Shown here one piece after another: positions 59,936 to 64,000 of a DNA stretch of 64,000 nucleotides (positions are counted from its first letter, which is position 1; every line of letters begins with the position of its first letter). The translations under genes were made by a program, and so were the position numbers. Below the pieces are notes generated by a model. The model saw nothing but the letters and a program-made list of their open reading frames with translations, did not search any database and was not told the origin of the DNA. The stretch lies in the NCBI GenBank assembly GCA_023333565.1, contig JAJKFH010003165.1:1240001-1304000 (forward strand), given 5' to 3'. The DNA comes from Puffinus mauretanicus. Its lineage: Eukaryota > Chordata > Aves > Procellariiformes > Procellariidae.

Positions 59936-61849
59936 CATCCCACCAGGATGGCTCTGGTCATAAGGGAGATGAGAGAAAGCTGTGCTGGCTGAACCACCAT
60001 TGCTTGGACAGGGCAACACAGATGGCATGTCAGCTGCAGCAAGCTCCCGCCTCTCTGCTGGTTTTGGGCGCTGAGCCCAGGGTGCCTGCCTCCTAAGAGG
60101 AAACTTCTCAGCCTTCAGACGTGGCAAGATGCATGTGAGAGGAAGAAGGAAAAGTACTGCACAGTGCACTGAAAGGCTTTAACCTTTAAGTGACAAAATG
60201 TGTATTTTCTGTATACTCCGCAAGTTCTGGAGGGAAAAAAAAAAATTTTTAAAAAAAATTCGAAACACATTAACAAGTATTTTAAGCTAGAAACGGACAA
60301 AGCAGTAACAGTCACAATATCAGCATGTTTTACAAAGAAATATCTAGAAGGGCATTAAGATTTCCACCTACTGAAACGGACATGCTGACCCAGAACAGAC
60401 AAATGCTTGAGTTAAGCCCCTCAAGTGCAATTTGGAGAACAATGAGCTGGCAACTATGATTGTAAAAGCCAGGAGCTGTTAGAAGTCTTGACTTTTTCAA
60501 ATAAAGCCAGATTATACAGACTACTATTAAAAAAAAACAAAAAAAAAAAAACAGAAAAGGTCTGCCAAACTGATTTTAGTAGGCATATTACATGATTAAC
60601 GTAATTATTATTCTGTGATTTGTATTAGTATAATCTGGTTTGATATACATAGTCTTACAGGTGGCATTTTGATTGGTGAAGATTAAATTTGACTACCTTT
60701 GGGAAGTGACAATGTTCTAGCTGAATTTTTCTCATTGATTTTCTGTAAATATATGGTAGCAGTTTGGTGCTGCTCATATGTAAAAAGTCTACCCTTCTTT
60801 ACTCAGTAGAACAATTAATTACTGTGTTGTTGACATTTTCTACAGAGAGGAACACTGAAGTATTTAAAAGAAATACATAAAACTAAAAATATACCATGTT
60901 GAACTAATAAAGAAAGAATAGGCTCATTTATTTTTTATTATATTGTTCCCATTACATAAGCCTGGAAATAGTTTCCATTTTCATAAGCCTTCCAGAAAAA
61001 AATATTGAGTCACTTCAGAAAATCCTCAATTATTTGATAGTGTGACGGTTTTGCTTAGAAAAAAATTTAAAATTTCAAAAATTTTAAAATTCTGACCAAA
61101 ATTTACCGTGGCAACCTGTACAAAACTTTGATTGTGTGTGCATAGGCGTGTGTAAAGAATTACCTTTCAGCAGAGAAATAACCACTTCTTTACCAAAAGG
61201 TAGTGATCTCCAGGTTGGTTTCACTTTGGAATTCACTGCGAAAAATAAAGCTGAATTAATCACTGAACTACCGTCTCACTGACTGGGTTCCATGGGAACA
61301 GAAAATAGAAGAACAATTTCAACCCCTATTTTATATCGTAATGTGTTTCAAGCACACATATCTCACAGCTCTAAGGGTACAAAGGTCTGACAAAAATTTT
61401 TGGATGAGAAAGCGATGGATGGAACAGCAAAAATGAGAAGGACAAAGCAGTCATACCAAGAAATAGGGATAGCTTAGTGGTTTTGGCCATTCAAACAAAG
61501 CTTTTTAAAGAGCTGACTGAAATCTTAAGTTATGTACACAACCCAATGCATCCGGGGACGAGGAATTAAAGTCCAACATACAGGACAGTTCTGGGAAAAA
61601 AGCACCCTCCGGGCAGCAGCAGCCCAGGAGCCCAAGAGGAGCCTCCCCACAAAACCAGCCCGCCAGCGCCGACCGCAAGGCCCAGCTGCACGGACAGGAA
61701 AGAGCGACCCGCGGCTGCAGAGGGAATCGCGGAGGTCGATGCCGAAACACGGGGCTTAGCTTGCGTCTCCATATTCCAGTGGACGCAGCAGAGAGCTGCA
61801 AACCATATCCCGAGAAAAGAGAGAGGGAGCTGGTCCAAGAGACTTGGAC
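59936..61849. other. Noncoding stretch with A-rich tracts and a short CpG-dense islet
   Basis: It includes A/T homopolymers at about 60234-60262 and 60528-60551, and a palindromic AAATTTTAAAATT-type tract near 61060-61090. A GC-rich, CpG-dense islet at about 61610-61765 carries about 14 CpG in 150 bases and directly precedes an old CR1. Confidence 0.6.
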
Positions 61850-62235
61850 ACCGTGACTGGATTCACCAATAAAAGGCAGACCTACGTGACTCGAACGCCA
61901 AGAGGTGATAGCAGGTCTGGAAAGGGCTCTTCAATCTCACTGTGCAGGACAACAACAAGAGCCAAAAGCTGACACTGAAGTCAGACAAATTCATATAAAG
62001 GAAGGAGAGAAGGTATTTGCATTCATCTATAAAACGAGAGTAAAAGCAGGGGAAGAACCATGGCATCTCCCAAGGATGTGGAGGACAAATACGCTTCTGA
62101 AGCAGGACAGGTCTCAGTCATACATGTTAGGGGACGCGGTCAGGGAACAGCCTGTTTAAACAGCCTGCAGCACGCAGGAGATCAAAAGAGAAGGTCTAAA
62201 GGTCCCTTCGGGCTTCATATAGCGGATGAAATAAG
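61850..62235 (+). repeat. Ancient CR1-type LINE 3' end, sense strand
   Basis: GTGACTGGATTCACCAATAA, GAAAGGGCTCTTCAATCTCA, CTGACACTGAAGTCAGACAA, ATTCATATAAAGGAAGGAGA, AAGGATGTGGAGGACA and GGTCTAAAGGTCCCTTCGGG correspond in order to an old sauropsid CR1 3' end ('tcttcaatctagcagacaaagg ... agctgaagctagacaaattcatatta ... gggatgtggtgga ... gatctaaaggtcccttctgg'). The frames are decayed. Confidence 0.75.
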
Positions 62236-64000
62236 AGTGCTCAACATGCTTCATTCCCAAATGGGGGTAATCGTGTCTGCTGTGCAGCAGCTCAGGTCTG
62301 ATTGCAATCAGAGTGCTGAGACACCAAGGCCACCCAGGTACAACAGCCTGCTGTAGACGGTACAACGACAGCTAATCAAGTCACATCGGGGACTTTTCAC
62401 GTTCTGCAACACCAGTGCTAACAAGCTGCCCTCAGCCAAGGCTACCTAACAGCATATTTCTTAGGACACCCGCCCAACACTGGCTTTTTGTTAGTATTTT
62501 GAAAACTATTAGTTAGCCAGTTTTCAGTTCATTGTGTGCCGCGTTCACCGCTAAGATTTCAAACACTGGTAGTTCTAAGTAAAGGTTTTACAGAAAGTAT
62601 ATAATAAATAGGGTCATGTTAGTACTTACCAATACGAATTTTTTTTTAAGGTGCAGAAAGGTAATTGGTTCATTTTTAAGTTTTTTCACATTCCCAGTAT
62701 TAAAAATCTGATTTTACCGGAACAGCCTGAACAGTCTCAAAAGCTCCTCAGACAACTTAAAAAAAAAAGTTGACTATTTGACTATTGTATTACTTAAGTG
62801 ATTTTAAAGCAACCACTCTGTAGTCCATGCAGTGCAATACCATGTTACTTATTTTACTGACAATATAGAACAATTTTCTGGAACAGTCAAACGCCTGATT
62901 ATCTCTTCCTCAGGCTGGTTTGTTCTTACTCAACCTTGAATATTTATTGCGAGCAGCAGGTCCCATCACACTGTTATTACTACCTTAGCTATTGCAGATC
63001 AACAGGATGGCCTTGCCATGCAGCTGCTGGGCTTTTTTTCTTCTGCAATTTAGAGACATCAAGAGAAAAATAATTTTCATTTAAAACGTTATCCTTTCCT
63101 AAAAGGTGGATTAAAGTGATCATATTTCACCAACAAGTAACCCACGCATTAGCTCACAGCAGTATCAACAACTAAATTACCTTTGCTGAGTTGCTGCAAC
63201 CTGGAGCAACTGCGACGTTCCAGTCCCACTGGACGGTCCTCACCAGAGTAAATTCAAAACCAAACACTGTATATCGCCATAGGGGTCAGGACATCATGCA
63301 GTAACTTCAGAGAAGTCTCCTCACCCAGGCCAGGCTCCTGCACGGTGTTGCGTTCCCCACTCATGGGCTCATGAGCTCCCCCTGGCTCCTTCCTCAGCTG
63401 GCCCCAGCTTCTTTAGCTCTTCACAGAAAGAGACTCCAGTGTTCAGCACAATAAAACATCATAAAACCTGCTTTTTGGGAGCAAAGATTTCTCCTAACAA
63501 CTTGGTTTTGCAACCACATCCCCTTTCAACTAATCCCTCCAGCTACATGTATGCATTAAAGCATGTTAGACAGACTGCACATGTACTTGCGACAATCATC
63601 CTTTATACTCCAGAGCATCAGATGCATACAGGTGTATTTTAAAAAAAATACCAACCAACAGACTATTCACACAGTCTAGCTTTCCCTCCTTTCAAATGAG
63701 TCATCTTCTTTGAATGTGACCAAGTTATATTTTGCTTGGGAATTAACCCACACAACAGCAGCAGCAGTTTTACAGGTCTCTCCACTCCATACTGGGAAGA
63801 AAAAAAAAAACAAACCACAAACAACAACAACAAAAAAAAACCAAACACAACTTTTCACAGTTTCAGTCGCTTTCCAGCAAAGAGAAGAGCAAATCAAGGG
63901 TCCAAACAGCCAAAAATAAAAAAAACATGTAAGCAGCACATACAATCTTGCTAACAAGGCTGTGCCAAAGCAAATCGTCCTGATTTTCTACCAGCTTTCA
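62236..64000. other. Noncoding stretch to the window end
   Basis: AT-rich with poly-A/(AAC)n tracts at about 63795-63842. No gene or repeat family was recognised apart from homopolymers. Confidence 0.7.
63795..63842. repeat. A-rich / (AAC)n simple sequence
   Basis: Poly-A followed by CAAACCACAAACAACAACAA and a second poly-A run. Confidence 0.9.

Noticed and set aside
59747..60169. 140-codon minus-strand open frame
   Set aside because: Mostly antisense to a degraded CR1 LINE on the plus strand; the frame has no independent support.
1..64000. CRISPR array, bacterial operon, intact endogenous retrovirus or recognisable RNA gene
   Set aside because: Reading both strands showed no regularly spaced direct repeats, no gag/pol/env-like frames, no tRNA cloverleaf and no snRNA or rRNA text.

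Overview
This 64 kb window looks like vertebrate nuclear DNA, most likely avian. Eight fragments carry CR1 LINE text (the dominant LINE of birds and other sauropsids), several decayed MIR/CORE-type SINE pieces are present, recent interspersed repeats are sparse, base composition is AT-rich, and poly-A/poly-T and dinucleotide microsatellites are scattered throughout. A crocodilian or turtle cannot be excluded from sequence alone. There is no operon structure, and no rRNA, tRNA, CRISPR array or intact retroviral gene. The longest continuous open frame is 196 codons, lies partly in a purine-rich tract and an old CR1 relic, and is not a credible gene.

Layout. 1-2.9 kb: AT-rich noncoding DNA with one ancient amniote repeat. 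2.94-3.6 kb: a CpG-rich, 58% GC block, the only promoter-like island by composition. 3.7-18.9 kb: AT-rich noncoding DNA with ancient CR1 relics near 5.3 and 12.6 kb, short perfect hairpins near 4.8, 7.3, 7.5, 8.3 and 9.7 kb, and a possible conserved element near 10.1 kb. 18.9-19.4 kb: the best protein-coding candidate, two adjacent phase-compatible exons on the minus strand. 19.4-51.5 kb: mostly noncoding, with MIR relics, microsatellites, a G4-forming C-rich repeat at 26.4 kb, strong palindromes at 28.5, 32.7 and 33.55 kb, and CR1 fragments at 32.9 and 34.8 kb. 51.5-64 kb: denser in repeats, with MIR at 51.6 and 54.4 kb and CR1 at 52.5 (+), 58.2 (-), 59.5 (+) and 61.9 kb (+). A strong plus-strand candidate exon lies at 59.36-59.47 kb, directly upstream of a CR1.

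Interpretation. The window is probably intronic or intergenic DNA of a large, gene-poor locus. Candidate exons are reported because their splice sites and frames are unusually good. Vertebrate introns are, however, full of pseudo-exons, and I recognise none of the encoded peptides, so no gene name is given. No genes can be shown to act together here. I found no convincing previously undescribed system; the most testable items are the minus-strand exon pair, the CpG island with a donor site, the 59.4 kb exon and the perfect palindromes.
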